Assembly (NCBI GenBank): GCA_049324695.1
Contig: JBMOMJ010000055.1
Location: forward strand, 62,001-126,000
DNA from: PMG-095 sp049324695
GTDB taxonomy: Bacteria; Myxococcota_A; Polyangia; Polyangiales; Polyangiaceae
Direction: 5' to 3'
DNA: 64,000 nucleotides
Below the pieces are notes generated by a model. That model saw nothing but the letters and a program-made list of their open reading frames with translations. It searched no databases and had not been told where the DNA came from. Made by a program: the position numbers and the translations under genes. Of this stretch, positions 51,658 through 60,078 are shown one piece after another (position 1 is the first letter of the stretch; the number at the start of each line of letters is the position of its first letter).

Positions 51658-53013
51658 CTATCTCGTGTGTGCTGGAAGATCCACGGCGAACACAGCGCCT
51701 CGATCACTCGTTTCCACTCTCAAATCGCCGTGGTGGGCACGAGCGATCTCCCGCGCGATACTGAGGCCGAGACCGGAGCCTTGCTGGGCCGCGCTGCGAG
51801 TTTCTGGTGACCGAAAAAATGGCTCGAAAATGCGTTCGCGGTCCGCTTCGGGCACTCCCGGTCCTTCATCGCTGACCCGCAGCGTGACGACGGATCCCGA
51901 CGCGTGCGCGGTGCAACGGATCGTGGCGCCGGTAGGGCTGTGTCGTAACGCGTTGTCGACCAAGTTGCGCAGCAGGCGCTGAAGGTCGACTGCACGCCCT
52001 GCCGCTGCAACGTCGTCCAGCTCGTGTTCGAGCCGGATGCTCTTCTCAGCGACTTGCGGTGCGAGCTCGCGGGCGACCTCTTCGAAGATGCCGAGCAGAG
52101 GCACGCGCTCGAAGTCTTCCTTGTTGTGCTCCGCGCGAGCCAAGGTCAGAAGCTCATCAGCGAGCTGCTTGAGCCGGCGCGTGGCATGTAGAGCGTGCGT
52201 GATGGAGCCCCTATACTCTTCGGCGCTGCGCTCCTTGCGCAGGGATTGTTGTAGCTCACCGTACAGAGCAGCGAGCGGCGAACGCAGCTCGTGGGCGGCG
52301 TTGGCAATGAACTGCTGTTGTGAGCGGATCAGCGCGCCGAGTTGTTCCGCGAGCTCGTTCAAATCGTGCGCCCACTGCTCGAGGTCAGGATCGCGATTGC
52401 CCATTGGCGCTCGCGCATAGAGATCCCCGAGCGCAATGCGATGCAAGGTCGTAGCAATCCGCCGGTGTTCGCGAGTGAAGCGCCTCGTGAGCCAGAGCGC
52501 CGAAACGAACAGGCAAGCCATGGAGGCGAGAAACGCCAACAGCATGGCCAACTCGAGGAAGGCATCGTCACCGTCCAGATCGCTGCGTGAGGTGGCGAGC
52601 AACAGCGTGGCGCCCTTTACGGTCGGCAACGGCACCAACACGGCGCGCAGCGAACGACCCCGGTACGAAAGATCGAATGGTACGCCGAGCTTCTTTGCGA
52701 TTAGCTCGTGCTGCATTGGCGGGGCTACGTCGAAAGGCTCGGTGGCCGCGATGACGTTGCCCCCTTCACCGTGGATGATCCCGTACTTGTCGAGTGGACC
52801 AACGTCGTTGGCCGCAGGTCCTGGATGGGTGGTGAACGCGAAGTTATGCGCTGGTGCTGCGCGCGCCTCTTGGTGCGCGAGCTCGATCAACGCTTCGTCC
52901 AGCCGGTGCTCCTGGAAACGATTGAGCAGCACTTGGATGAGGGTGAGCGCCGTCGCCAACGCCACGGCTACGACCGCTGTGATCCCGAGACTGATCCGAA
53001 ACTCGACCTTCAA
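51658..53013 (-). CDS. Sensor histidine kinase
   Basis: A 451-residue protein. The frame is open to 53262, but that would overlap the divergent response-regulator gene, so TTG 53013 (GAGG five bases ahead) is chosen; it starts just before the first TM helix. Order: TM1 (about 8-30), periplasmic sensor (about 31-155), TM2 (about 160-182), HAMP (about 182-232), dimerisation/phosphoacceptor with NAAHELRSPLAALYG and His near 241, then HATPase: NLVDNALRHSP (N box), SDEGPGVPE (G1) and GSGLGLSIARE (G2). A complete kinase. It is divergent from the response regulator (174 bases from start to start). Confidence 0.9.
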   Translation of the reverse strand: MKVEFRISLGITAVVAVALATALTLIQVLLNRFQEHRLDEALIELAHQEARAAPAHNFAFTTHPGPAANDVGPLDKYGIIHGEGGNVIAATEPFDVAPPMQHELIAKKLGVPFDLSYRGRSLRAVLVPLPTVKGATLLLATSRSDLDGDDAFLELAMLLAFLASMACLFVSALWLTRRFTREHRRIATTLHRIALGDLYARAPMGNRDPDLEQWAHDLNELAEQLGALIRSQQQFIANAAHELRSPLAALYGELQQSLRKERSAEEYRGSITHALHATRRLKQLADELLTLARAEHNKEDFERVPLLGIFEEVARELAPQVAEKSIRLEHELDDVAAAGRAVDLQRLLRNLVDNALRHSPTGATIRCTAHASGSVVTLRVSDEGPGVPEADRERIFEPFFRSPETRSAAQQGSGLGLSIAREIARAHHGDLRVETSDRGAVFAVDLPAHTR

Positions 53014-53187
53014 AAACGACCTCGACGACCTGCCGGCCGAAGGATACCGGGACGTCGAGGTGCGGGCGAGAACTGGCGAGCTCACTCTGAGACACTCCGG
53101 TGCGGAATGTGACGAAGTCCCGTCCGTTCGGTCGAAGTTACGCTGCCGTAAGGTGCCGCTGCAGCGGATGTCGCTACGCTTCGGGCC

Positions 53188-53847
53188 GTGCGCATCCTGA
53201 TCGTCGAAGACGATGTCCAGCTCAGCGAGCTCTTGGGACGAATTCTGGGCGAAGAAGGCCACTCACTGCAATTTACGAGCAGCCTCGTCGAGGCGCGGCG
53301 TGCGCTCGCTGAGCGCTTCGACATCATCGTGCTCGATCGCATGCTGCCGGACGGGGACGGCCTCGAGCTTTGCGCGGCGCTTCGCAGCAACGGTGACGAT
53401 ACACCGATTCTGATGTTGACGGCTCGGACCGAAGTTCAGGATCGGGTAGCGGGGCTTCGCAACGGAGCCGACGATTATCTTGGCAAGCCCTTCGAAGTCG
53501 ATGAGCTGCTGGCGAGAACCAGCGCGTTGCTGCGACGGAGCCAGAGTGCATGGCTACTCGAGATCGGTCCGTTGAGGATCGATCGCCGTGCGCGAACGGT
53601 CGAAGTGGCTGGCAAGCGCGTCGAGCTCACGTTGCGAGAGTACGGCTTGCTGGAGCGGCTCGCTTTGGCACGCGGAGAGCCCGTGACGCGCCAAACCTTG
53701 CTCGAAGACGTTTGGAACATGCGCTTCGACCCAGGCACCAGCGTTCTCAACGTTCACGTGAGTCGCCTCCGCGATAAGCTTCGCTCGTTTGCATGGCTCG
53801 TGGAAACTGTTCCCAGTTTGGGCTACCGCCTGCGTTCGGCGCGCTGA
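53188..53847 (+). CDS. OmpR-family response regulator
   Basis: A 219-residue protein starting at GTG 53188. Receiver domain (1-118): acidic pair E7-D8-D9, phosphoacceptor Asp50 (IIVLDRMLPDGDG), and Lys99 in YLGKPF. C-terminal winged helix (about 125-219): LRIDRRARTVEVAGKRVELT, LREYGLLERLALARGEPVTR, LNVHVSRLRDKL and ETVPSLGYRLRS. It pairs with the divergent histidine kinase and converges on the RND pump gene, its plausible target because two-component systems such as CusRS and CzcRS control metal pumps. Confidence 0.92.
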   Translation: MRILIVEDDVQLSELLGRILGEEGHSLQFTSSLVEARRALAERFDIIVLDRMLPDGDGLELCAALRSNGDDTPILMLTARTEVQDRVAGLRNGADDYLGKPFEVDELLARTSALLRRSQSAWLLEIGPLRIDRRARTVEVAGKRVELTLREYGLLERLALARGEPVTRQTLLEDVWNMRFDPGTSVLNVHVSRLRDKLRSFAWLVETVPSLGYRLRSAR

Positions 53848-53869
53848 GCTCGTGAAGAGCGGCCGCACG

Positions 53870-56800
53870 CTAAGCGGCCATTGAAGCCGGCGCCGGCTCT
53901 CTGACTCGCGCTGAGCTCGGCGCCGCACTGCGAAGCATCAAAGACAGGATTCCGGGCAGCACGAACAACGTCAACGCCGTGCCGAAAGCCATGCCCGCGA
54001 CGACCACCGTGGCGAGCGGTTGCTGCACCTCGGCGCCAGCACCGGTGGCAAGCATCATGGGGAGGAAGCCGAGCGCTGCGACCGCCGTCGTCGTCAACAC
54101 GGCGCGACAGACGCTGCCGCAACCCTCCACCACGGCGTTGCGAATCGACGCGCCAGCGTCAATCAGGCGCTGCACCTCGGTGGCCATCACCACGCCGTTG
54201 AGCACGCCAATGCCGCCGAGTGCGATGAAGCCCACCGCTGCGGGCAAACTGAACGGCATGCCGCGCAGTAACAGCCCGACCATGCCGCCCGTGAGTGACA
54301 GGGGAACCAGCGCGAGCACTGCCAACGTCGTACGCAGGTTCTGAAACATCGTGAACAGCATGCCGAAGATGATGGCAACCACGACTGGGATCACGATTTT
54401 GAGCCGCGCGCTGGCGCGCTCGAAATTCGCGAATTGACCGCCCCATTCGACGCGATAGCCCGTGGGCGCAGTGACTTGGCTCCGGATCACGCTTTGCGCT
54501 TCGGCCACCCACGAGACCAGATCGCGGCCGCGCAGATTCACGTCCACCCGCAGGGCGCGCTCGCGATTCTTGTGGCGAACGGAAGCCACGCCGTCGCCTT
54601 CGGCAATGCTAGCGATGGAGCTCAGGGGTACCAGGTTGCCAGTGCGCGAACTCACGAACAGCTCGCCGAGCGAGGTCGCGGTGGGCGTGGCGGGTGGATA
54701 CAGCACGCGAATGGCGAAGCGCCTGAGGCCGTCGTAAACGTTGCCAACCTCGATACCTTCGCGAGCGGCTTGAATGGCTGCGAAGGCGTCCTCGACGCGC
54801 ACGCCGAAGCGAGACATTTTTTCGCGATCCGCGGTGACCGTGATGGCGGGCTGCCCGTAGGCGCGCTCGATGCGTACGTCACCGGTGCCTTGGATTCCGG
54901 TGACGAGGCGACCGATATCGTTCGTGATGCGCGTGAGCTCCTCGAGGTCGCGGCCGAACACCTGAATCTGCACGTCGGCGCGTGATCCGCTCAAGATCTC
55001 ATTGGTCTTGTCTTCGATGGGCTGAGATACCGACACGAACGTACCCGGCACTTGCGTTTCCACGGCACGCTTGATTTCGGTGCTGAGACCGTCGAAATCC
55101 AGCCCATCGCGCCACTTGCTGCGTTCGTGCAGCTTCACCACGATATCGGTGCTGTCGTTGCCCACGGTGTCGAGCGCTACCTCGGCGCGGCCCGTGAGCG
55201 CCACGGTGGCTTTCACCTCCGGCAACTTGCGCAGCACGGCGTGCGTCTTCATGTCGAGCTCGCGTGCCATCGGGAGTGAAATGCTGGGTGCTCGTCGAAT
55301 CGCAACCACCAAGTCTCCTTCGAAAATTCGCGGCACGAACTCGGCGCCGGATCGCCCGAAGAGATAGCCCATCACGCCGAGCGCGGCGGTTGCGCCCACC
55401 AGCCAATGCACGCGAAACTTGAGTACGCCGGGTAAGTAGCGCGCATAAGCGTGGCAGATGCGCTCGATCCAATGCGGACCGTGGTCTTTCGCCGGAGGTA
55501 CCAGCGTGACCAACAGGGCAGGGAAGAACAACACCGCGTAAATCAACGCGCCCAGCAAGGCACACGCCATGGTGATGGCCATGGGGCGGAACATTTTCCC
55601 CTCGGCACCCTCCAAGGTGAGCAGCGGGACGTACACCAGCATGATGATCGCAACCGCAAACGCGACGGGCCGAGCCACTCCGGCCGCCGCTTTGGCATAG
55701 GCTTGCGCGCGTGCGTCACCTGCCAATTGCTTCGCTGCCGTCGCGGCGATCACCGCCTCCAGCAACACAATCGGGCCATCCACCAGGAAGCCGAAGTCGA
55801 TGGCTCCGAGCGACATCAGATCGCCCGTAACGCCAAACAGCCGCATGCCGATCAGCGCCACGCTCATCGATGCCGGGACGCCGATCACCACCGCCAGCGC
55901 GCCGCGCAAACTGCCCAAAAACAGCGCGAGAACGAGCAAAACGATGCCGACGCCCTCCGCAAGATTGGTCATTACAGTGCGAATCGTGCTGCCCACGAAC
56001 TCGGCGCGATCATAGTACGCCTCGATCGTCACGCCGGGCGGCAACGTCGTACCAATCTCCTTCACGCGCTCGCCGACGGCGTGCACCACGTCGCGGCTAT
56101 TCGCCCCCATCAGCATCATCACCGTGCCGCTAACGACGTCAGCGTCAGCGTTGGTCACCACGCCATAAGACAACGCGGGCCCAATCGTCACATCGGCGAC
56201 GTGGCCGACGAGGACAGGCGTTGTGTTCGGCGCCGTGCGCACCACCACTCGCTTGATGTCCTCCACATCGCGCAAGAAGCCGGTGCCCCGCACCGTGTAA
56301 GCTTCCTCACGGCGGTTGACGTAACCGCCGCCAACATTCACGTTTGCCGTGCGCAGCGCGTTCACCACTTCGTCCAAGGGCAACGAGTGCGCACGCAAGC
56401 GCTGGTTCGAAATCACCACGTGGAACTGCTTCAGTTCGCCGCCCATCGTGTTGATGTCGCTCACACCCGGGATCCCGCGCAGCCGAGGCACGATCTCCCA
56501 GTCGAGCAGCGTTCTAAGCTGCATCGGTGTGTGAATCGAAGACTTGACGACGAACTGATAAACCTGCCCGAGTCCTGTATAAACCGGGGCAATTTCAGGG
56601 GGACTCGCGTTGGCCGGCAACTCCGAGCTCACTGTTCTGAGCCGCTCCGCGACCAACTGGCGCGCGAACCAAATATCGGTTCCGTCCTTGAAAACCAGCG
56701 TCACCGCGCTCACACCCGCGCGCGACGTACTCCTGAGCTCCACTACCCCCGGCACACCGTTCAGAGCATTCTCCAACGGTGTCGTCACTGTTCCTTCGAC

Positions 56801-57013
56801 CGTTTCTGGATCCAATCCCGACGCGGTCGTCAGCACCGTGACCTGAACCGTCGACAGGTCGGGCAAGGCGTCGATGGGCAGCGTCTTCGCTGCGTATGCA
56901 CCAGCACAGAGCAGCAGCAACAGCGCGCCCAGCGCCAGCATGCGCCGATTGATCGACCAGAAGACCAACCGAGCGAGCAGAGGACGCTCCGCCGAGGCTT
57001 TCACTTCTTTCAC
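53870..57013 (-). CDS. czcA: CzcA/CusA-family heavy-metal RND efflux pump
   Basis: A 1047-residue inner-membrane pump with 12 TM helices. The N-terminal TM (about 24-42) is followed by PIDALPDLSTVQVTVLT, typical of heavy-metal RND proteins. TM4 carries the proton-relay residues of CzcA in their exact pattern: Asp406, Asp412 and Glu419 in DFGFLVDGPIVLLE. Two large periplasmic porter loops (about 45-330 and 555-850) follow the usual duplicated layout. Pumps of this kind export Zn, Co, Cd, Cu or Ag and need a membrane-fusion protein and outer-membrane channel, but neither gene is adjacent. It is convergent with the response regulator and preceded by an iterated dyad array. Confidence 0.9.
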   Translation of the reverse strand: MKEVKASAERPLLARLVFWSINRRMLALGALLLLLCAGAYAAKTLPIDALPDLSTVQVTVLTTASGLDPETVEGTVTTPLENALNGVPGVVELRSTSRAGVSAVTLVFKDGTDIWFARQLVAERLRTVSSELPANASPPEIAPVYTGLGQVYQFVVKSSIHTPMQLRTLLDWEIVPRLRGIPGVSDINTMGGELKQFHVVISNQRLRAHSLPLDEVVNALRTANVNVGGGYVNRREEAYTVRGTGFLRDVEDIKRVVVRTAPNTTPVLVGHVADVTIGPALSYGVVTNADADVVSGTVMMLMGANSRDVVHAVGERVKEIGTTLPPGVTIEAYYDRAEFVGSTIRTVMTNLAEGVGIVLLVLALFLGSLRGALAVVIGVPASMSVALIGMRLFGVTGDLMSLGAIDFGFLVDGPIVLLEAVIAATAAKQLAGDARAQAYAKAAAGVARPVAFAVAIIMLVYVPLLTLEGAEGKMFRPMAITMACALLGALIYAVLFFPALLVTLVPPAKDHGPHWIERICHAYARYLPGVLKFRVHWLVGATAALGVMGYLFGRSGAEFVPRIFEGDLVVAIRRAPSISLPMARELDMKTHAVLRKLPEVKATVALTGRAEVALDTVGNDSTDIVVKLHERSKWRDGLDFDGLSTEIKRAVETQVPGTFVSVSQPIEDKTNEILSGSRADVQIQVFGRDLEELTRITNDIGRLVTGIQGTGDVRIERAYGQPAITVTADREKMSRFGVRVEDAFAAIQAAREGIEVGNVYDGLRRFAIRVLYPPATPTATSLGELFVSSRTGNLVPLSSIASIAEGDGVASVRHKNRERALRVDVNLRGRDLVSWVAEAQSVIRSQVTAPTGYRVEWGGQFANFERASARLKIVIPVVVAIIFGMLFTMFQNLRTTLAVLALVPLSLTGGMVGLLLRGMPFSLPAAVGFIALGGIGVLNGVVMATEVQRLIDAGASIRNAVVEGCGSVCRAVLTTTAVAALGFLPMMLATGAGAEVQQPLATVVVAGMAFGTALTLFVLPGILSLMLRSAAPSSARVREPAPASMAA

Positions 57014-57048
57014 CCAACCGGCATAGATCTGCGAGCGAACACAAGCAC

Positions 57049-57283
57049 ATTACATCTCGTTAATTTTCAGCGAGCGCAGGTGAGGCGTATATGCGCGTGC
57101 CGTTGCTCGAGATTACATCCGCGTAACGTGCGGGAGTTCCGGCACGCGTTGCACTGCTCGAGATTACATCCGCGTAACGTGCGGGAGTTCCGGCACGCGT
57201 TGCACTGCTCGAGATTACATCCGCGTAACGCGTTCGGGAGCGCCGACACGGCGTTGCACTGCGCGGGATTACGTCCGCGTAAC
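57049..57283. repeat. Tandem 17-bp dyad array upstream of czcA
   Basis: Four copies of GATTACATCCGCGTAAC lie at 57111-57127, 57162-57178, 57213-57229 and (with one change) 57267-57283, embedded in 51-, 51- and 54-base repeats. A degenerate fifth copy (ATTACATCTCGTTAA) is at 57049-57063, 36 bases from the czcA start. The unit is an imperfect palindrome, GTTAC-N6-GTAATC on the minus strand, so it looks like a repressor or activator operator. Regular five-turn spacing (51-54 bp) would place sites on one helix face. Confidence 0.6.
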
Positions 57284-57617
57284 ACGCGCGGGTGAGTGGG
57301 AATGGGGAACGGTCCTGTGCTCGCGAGTGCGAAGTCAAAATGGCCGCGAGCGCGAAAGCACTTCCCCAATGTGGCGCCACTATTCCTGGCGAGTGACAGC
57401 TTCGGCGTTGGCGCCGCTCCCCACCGAGCTCCTCATAGAGGGAGTGTGAGACGTGCGGATCGCAACGGAAGCGCTTTGAGAGTTGTGACGAATGGCGGCG
57501 AGCAATAGGTTTTCCCCAACAAATTGCCGGTCCGGCTCTGGGCCCAGGCTTCGCACGAAACCGCTACCGTGAGCTCTGCTGCCGGTGGCGGCCACCCCAG
57601 CACTGAAGGAAAATCCT
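57284..57617. other. 334-base gap without a clear gene
   Basis: Between the dyad array and the next gene I see only short frames with no motif or ribosome site. Because both flanking genes are transcribed outward, promoters for czcA and the AfsA-type operon should lie here or in the array. Confidence 0.4.
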
Positions 57618-58262
57618 ATGGCGCGTCCTCCCCAGCCTCGTTACGTGCTCGTCAGCTATCTACGGTTGGAGCCGCAGCAGCTCGACTGGGTCAGCAACAT
57701 CCTTTGCGGGCCGCGCCTTTCGGACTCACGCCATCCGCGCAGTCTGCTTCGTGATCCGGCGGGCAATCGCTTGCTGGAGCTTACGGCGTTCGACGAGCTT
57801 TCGAATGTAGACGAGCTTCTCGCCGGTCCGGCGTTTCACGAAATCACGTTAGCGCTCCGTCCGCGCCTGGGTGCAGGCTTCCGCCGCCAGCTGTACGAGG
57901 TCGACGAGGTAGTAAAGGCGCCTGTTTTCGTGCCGAGCGCAGCTCCGTATCTCCGACTCACGAGAATGGAAGTGGCTCAGAGCGCCCTGGATCAATACGT
58001 GGGTTGGCGCAAGCGCAGCCTATTTCCGCACGCCGCCCAGCACCCGGGCGTTGCTGCTTTCGTAGCTTATCAACCAGTGGTTAGCACTGAGCCAGGAATG
58101 CTTTTCTTGTCTGCGTTCTCCTCACCCGAGAACGGGACTCTCGAGTCTACGCCAGAGTATTCCGAATGGATTCGTGAAGCCGGCGAACGCTACGCGTTGG
58201 GCGGCTCCAACGCAATCAGTACGTCAGTCTGGCAAAGGCATTGGCTTTCGACGTCTACATGA
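57618..58262 (+). CDS. Two-domain ferredoxin-like (ABM/EthD-type) protein
   Basis: A 214-residue soluble protein from ATG 57618, with AAGGAAA 6 bases ahead. It appears to be two similar halves of about 100 residues: PRYVLVSYLRLEPQQLDWVS, then RNPAGN-like turn and ELTAFDELSNVDELLAGPAFH; and PYLRLTRMEVAQSALDQYVG, then MLFLSAFSSPENGTLESTPE and YSEWIREA. Each half has the beta-alpha-beta-beta-alpha-beta look of dimeric alpha-beta-barrel proteins (ABM, EthD). Such proteins often act as small oxygenases or cyclases. First gene of the AfsA-type run, 186 bases before the next. The ABM-like call is fold-level only. Confidence 0.6.
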   Translation: MARPPQPRYVLVSYLRLEPQQLDWVSNILCGPRLSDSRHPRSLLRDPAGNRLLELTAFDELSNVDELLAGPAFHEITLALRPRLGAGFRRQLYEVDEVVKAPVFVPSAAPYLRLTRMEVAQSALDQYVGWRKRSLFPHAAQHPGVAAFVAYQPVVSTEPGMLFLSAFSSPENGTLESTPEYSEWIREAGERYALGGSNAISTSVWQRHWLSTST

Positions 58263-58448
58263 AGCTTGCCAGAACGGTCTGGCGTTCAATGCAAAGCTTT
58301 ACTCAAGGGTCCGAAACGTTGCCGAAATGATCTGCGCGCAGCGTCATCTCATGGATGACGCCAACCAGCCCGCATGACATCGCATCAACCCTCAGTAATG
58401 TAACCCCATCGTCGCTGCACAGCGCGTCAATCACAACTCGGGGTGATC

Positions 58449-59327
58449 ATGCTTTCCGTCGAACAAAGCTACGATCGTGAGACAGTGGGGAACCGTCCAG
58501 CAACGCACGTGAGCGCCAGCCTGGAACATGTAAATCCGGTGGCGCCGGCAGAACCTTCTGTCGAGCGCGTGTTGCATGTCGTCGGAGATAAGTTCTCCTT
58601 CTTCGCCGAAGAGAACCCCGGAATAATGACTGTTTCGGAGTTTGAGCATCTGATCGACAAGGGCGGGATTGAACAGCCGGTTTCGGTCTTCATTGGACAG
58701 GGCGTCTCTAAGGAGCGCTTGGAGTTGCTCGAGCAGCGCCTGGCCCGCAGCCGAACGCGTCGCCTGGCAACCATCAAGAGCGCGCCCGTTCGCGACCGTT
58801 GCCCGGGAAAGTACACACACAAGCACTACGATCGGAACACCATCATCTCGACGCCGGTTCAGCTCGAAGGTGAAGACATCTTCCGTGCCGAACTGATCCT
58901 CGACGACCTGTGTGCCGAGATGAGCGATCACGTTACCGGCCACCATTTGCAAGGCATCGTGTTTTTCGAGGCCGCGCGTCAAATGTTCTTGGCCGTAACG
59001 GAGCGCTTCTGGCTCGAACGGCTGAAGCGGCCCTACTATTTCGTGATCAACGAGTTCAACACCACATATCATACGTTCGGGTTTCCGCTGCCCACCGAGC
59101 TGACACTGAAGGTCGTCAGCGAGCGCACTGACAATCGTAAGACAGGCGCGGTGTTTCTGGATGTTCGGGTGGAGTTTTTCCAGGTCGGTGTGCCGATCAC
59201 CGAGTGCTTCATCAAATTTGCAGCGTTCGACAAGCAACTGCTGTCGGCGCGTGAGGGATTGTTGGCGCGGCTCGCACTTTTGAAGCTTTCACCCACGCTC
59301 TCCGTGCTCGACGACGGCGAGGCGTAG
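58449..59327 (+). CDS. AfsA-type hotdog protein (A-factor biosynthesis-like)
   Basis: A 292-residue protein from ATG 58449, with GGGG just ahead (a GTG at 58443 is possible). The N-terminal 110 residues are not recognised. Residues about 122-290 match the AfsA hotdog domain: His124-Lys125 (THKHYDRN), AELILDDLCAEMSDH (Asp160-His161), TGHHLQGIVFFEAARQM (163-179, with Glu174 and Arg177), and a final VRVEFFQVGVPITECFIKF. In streptomycetes AfsA joins a beta-ketoacyl chain to dihydroxyacetone phosphate, the first step to gamma-butyrolactone or furan signals. Classical AfsA has two hotdog repeats; here only one is clear, so the chemistry may differ. Confidence 0.8.
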   Translation: MLSVEQSYDRETVGNRPATHVSASLEHVNPVAPAEPSVERVLHVVGDKFSFFAEENPGIMTVSEFEHLIDKGGIEQPVSVFIGQGVSKERLELLEQRLARSRTRRLATIKSAPVRDRCPGKYTHKHYDRNTIISTPVQLEGEDIFRAELILDDLCAEMSDHVTGHHLQGIVFFEAARQMFLAVTERFWLERLKRPYYFVINEFNTTYHTFGFPLPTELTLKVVSERTDNRKTGAVFLDVRVEFFQVGVPITECFIKFAAFDKQLLSAREGLLARLALLKLSPTLSVLDDGEA

Positions 59328-59359
59328 CAGAGCCCGCACACGGCATTCAGGGGACTATC

Positions 59360-60034
59360 ATGAAGGATTCATACATCGTATTTTCGGACGTCGATGAAAC
59401 GCTGATTCGTTTCAAGAGCATGATGACGTTCATGGACTACTTCTTGTACGAAACGGCCTTCGCGCGTGCGCCTTCGGCGGCCGACAAGCGAACGGAGTTC
59501 GAAGCCATCAAGGCAGCAAACACCTCGAGTGCCGACCGCGTTGCACTGAATAGACGCTTCTACGAGATGTTCGCTGGTATCGCTCAGGCAGAGCTACAAT
59601 CGGCAGCCAACACGTGGCTTTCGCAAATCATGGCACGAGGCGACTTGTTCGTGCCGTCCGCGTTCGAGGAGCAACGCCAACACAAGGCGCGCGGCGCAGA
59701 GCTCGTGTTGGTGTCCGGCTCTTTTCGCGACATCTTGGCGCCCATTAGCGCTCACGTCGGAGCTGATCACCTCTTGTGTTCGGAAATTGAGGTGAAAGAT
59801 GGCGTTTACACCGGCCGGCTTTTGCAGCAGGTAATTGGGGACGGCAAGTGGGAGGTCATCGCCAAGCACCTCTCCGGTCGCAGTGTGGATCTCAAGGCGT
59901 GTTACGCCTACGGCGACCACGTTTCTGACATCTGCTTCATGGAGAAGTTCGGTAATCCCATCGTGGTTGGTGCGGAGCCGCGCATGATGGAAATCGCGAA
60001 GAAGCGCCAGTGGCGCGTCATCGCCGCGGACTAG
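59360..60034 (+). CDS. HAD-superfamily phosphatase (subclass IB)
   Basis: A 224-residue enzyme 33 bases after the AfsA-type gene. All HAD motifs are present: motif I D10-V-D12-E-T14 (nucleophile Asp10, general acid Asp12), motif II Ser119 (LVSGSF), motif III Lys163 (GDGKWEV), and motif IV GDHVSD (185-190) with the Mg-binding acids. An alpha-helical cap (about 20-95) lies between motifs I and II, as in SerB-like IB phosphatases. In furan-signal pathways (MmfP of Streptomyces) a HAD phosphatase follows the AfsA-type step; here the gene order suggests the same, removing phosphate from the condensation product. Confidence 0.88.
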   Translation: MKDSYIVFSDVDETLIRFKSMMTFMDYFLYETAFARAPSAADKRTEFEAIKAANTSSADRVALNRRFYEMFAGIAQAELQSAANTWLSQIMARGDLFVPSAFEEQRQHKARGAELVLVSGSFRDILAPISAHVGADHLLCSEIEVKDGVYTGRLLQQVIGDGKWEVIAKHLSGRSVDLKACYAYGDHVSDICFMEKFGNPIVVGAEPRMMEIAKKRQWRVIAAD

Positions 60035-60078
60035 GTTCACCTCCGATCCAACAACACTTCAGGGCAGCTGGCATCGCT

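Noticed and set aside
57105..57283. CRISPR array
   Set aside because: The repeated units are contiguous with no unique spacers, and no cas genes are near.
55451..57295. 614-codon plus-strand frame opposite czcA
   Set aside because: It is Arg/His-rich antisense sequence lying over an intact RND pump and has no domain or ribosome site.
57060..57380. 106-codon minus-strand frame through the dyad array with repeated RYADVISS
   Set aside because: The repeat period is a multiple of three by chance (51, 51, 54); the sequence is better explained as operator repeats, with no ribosome site.
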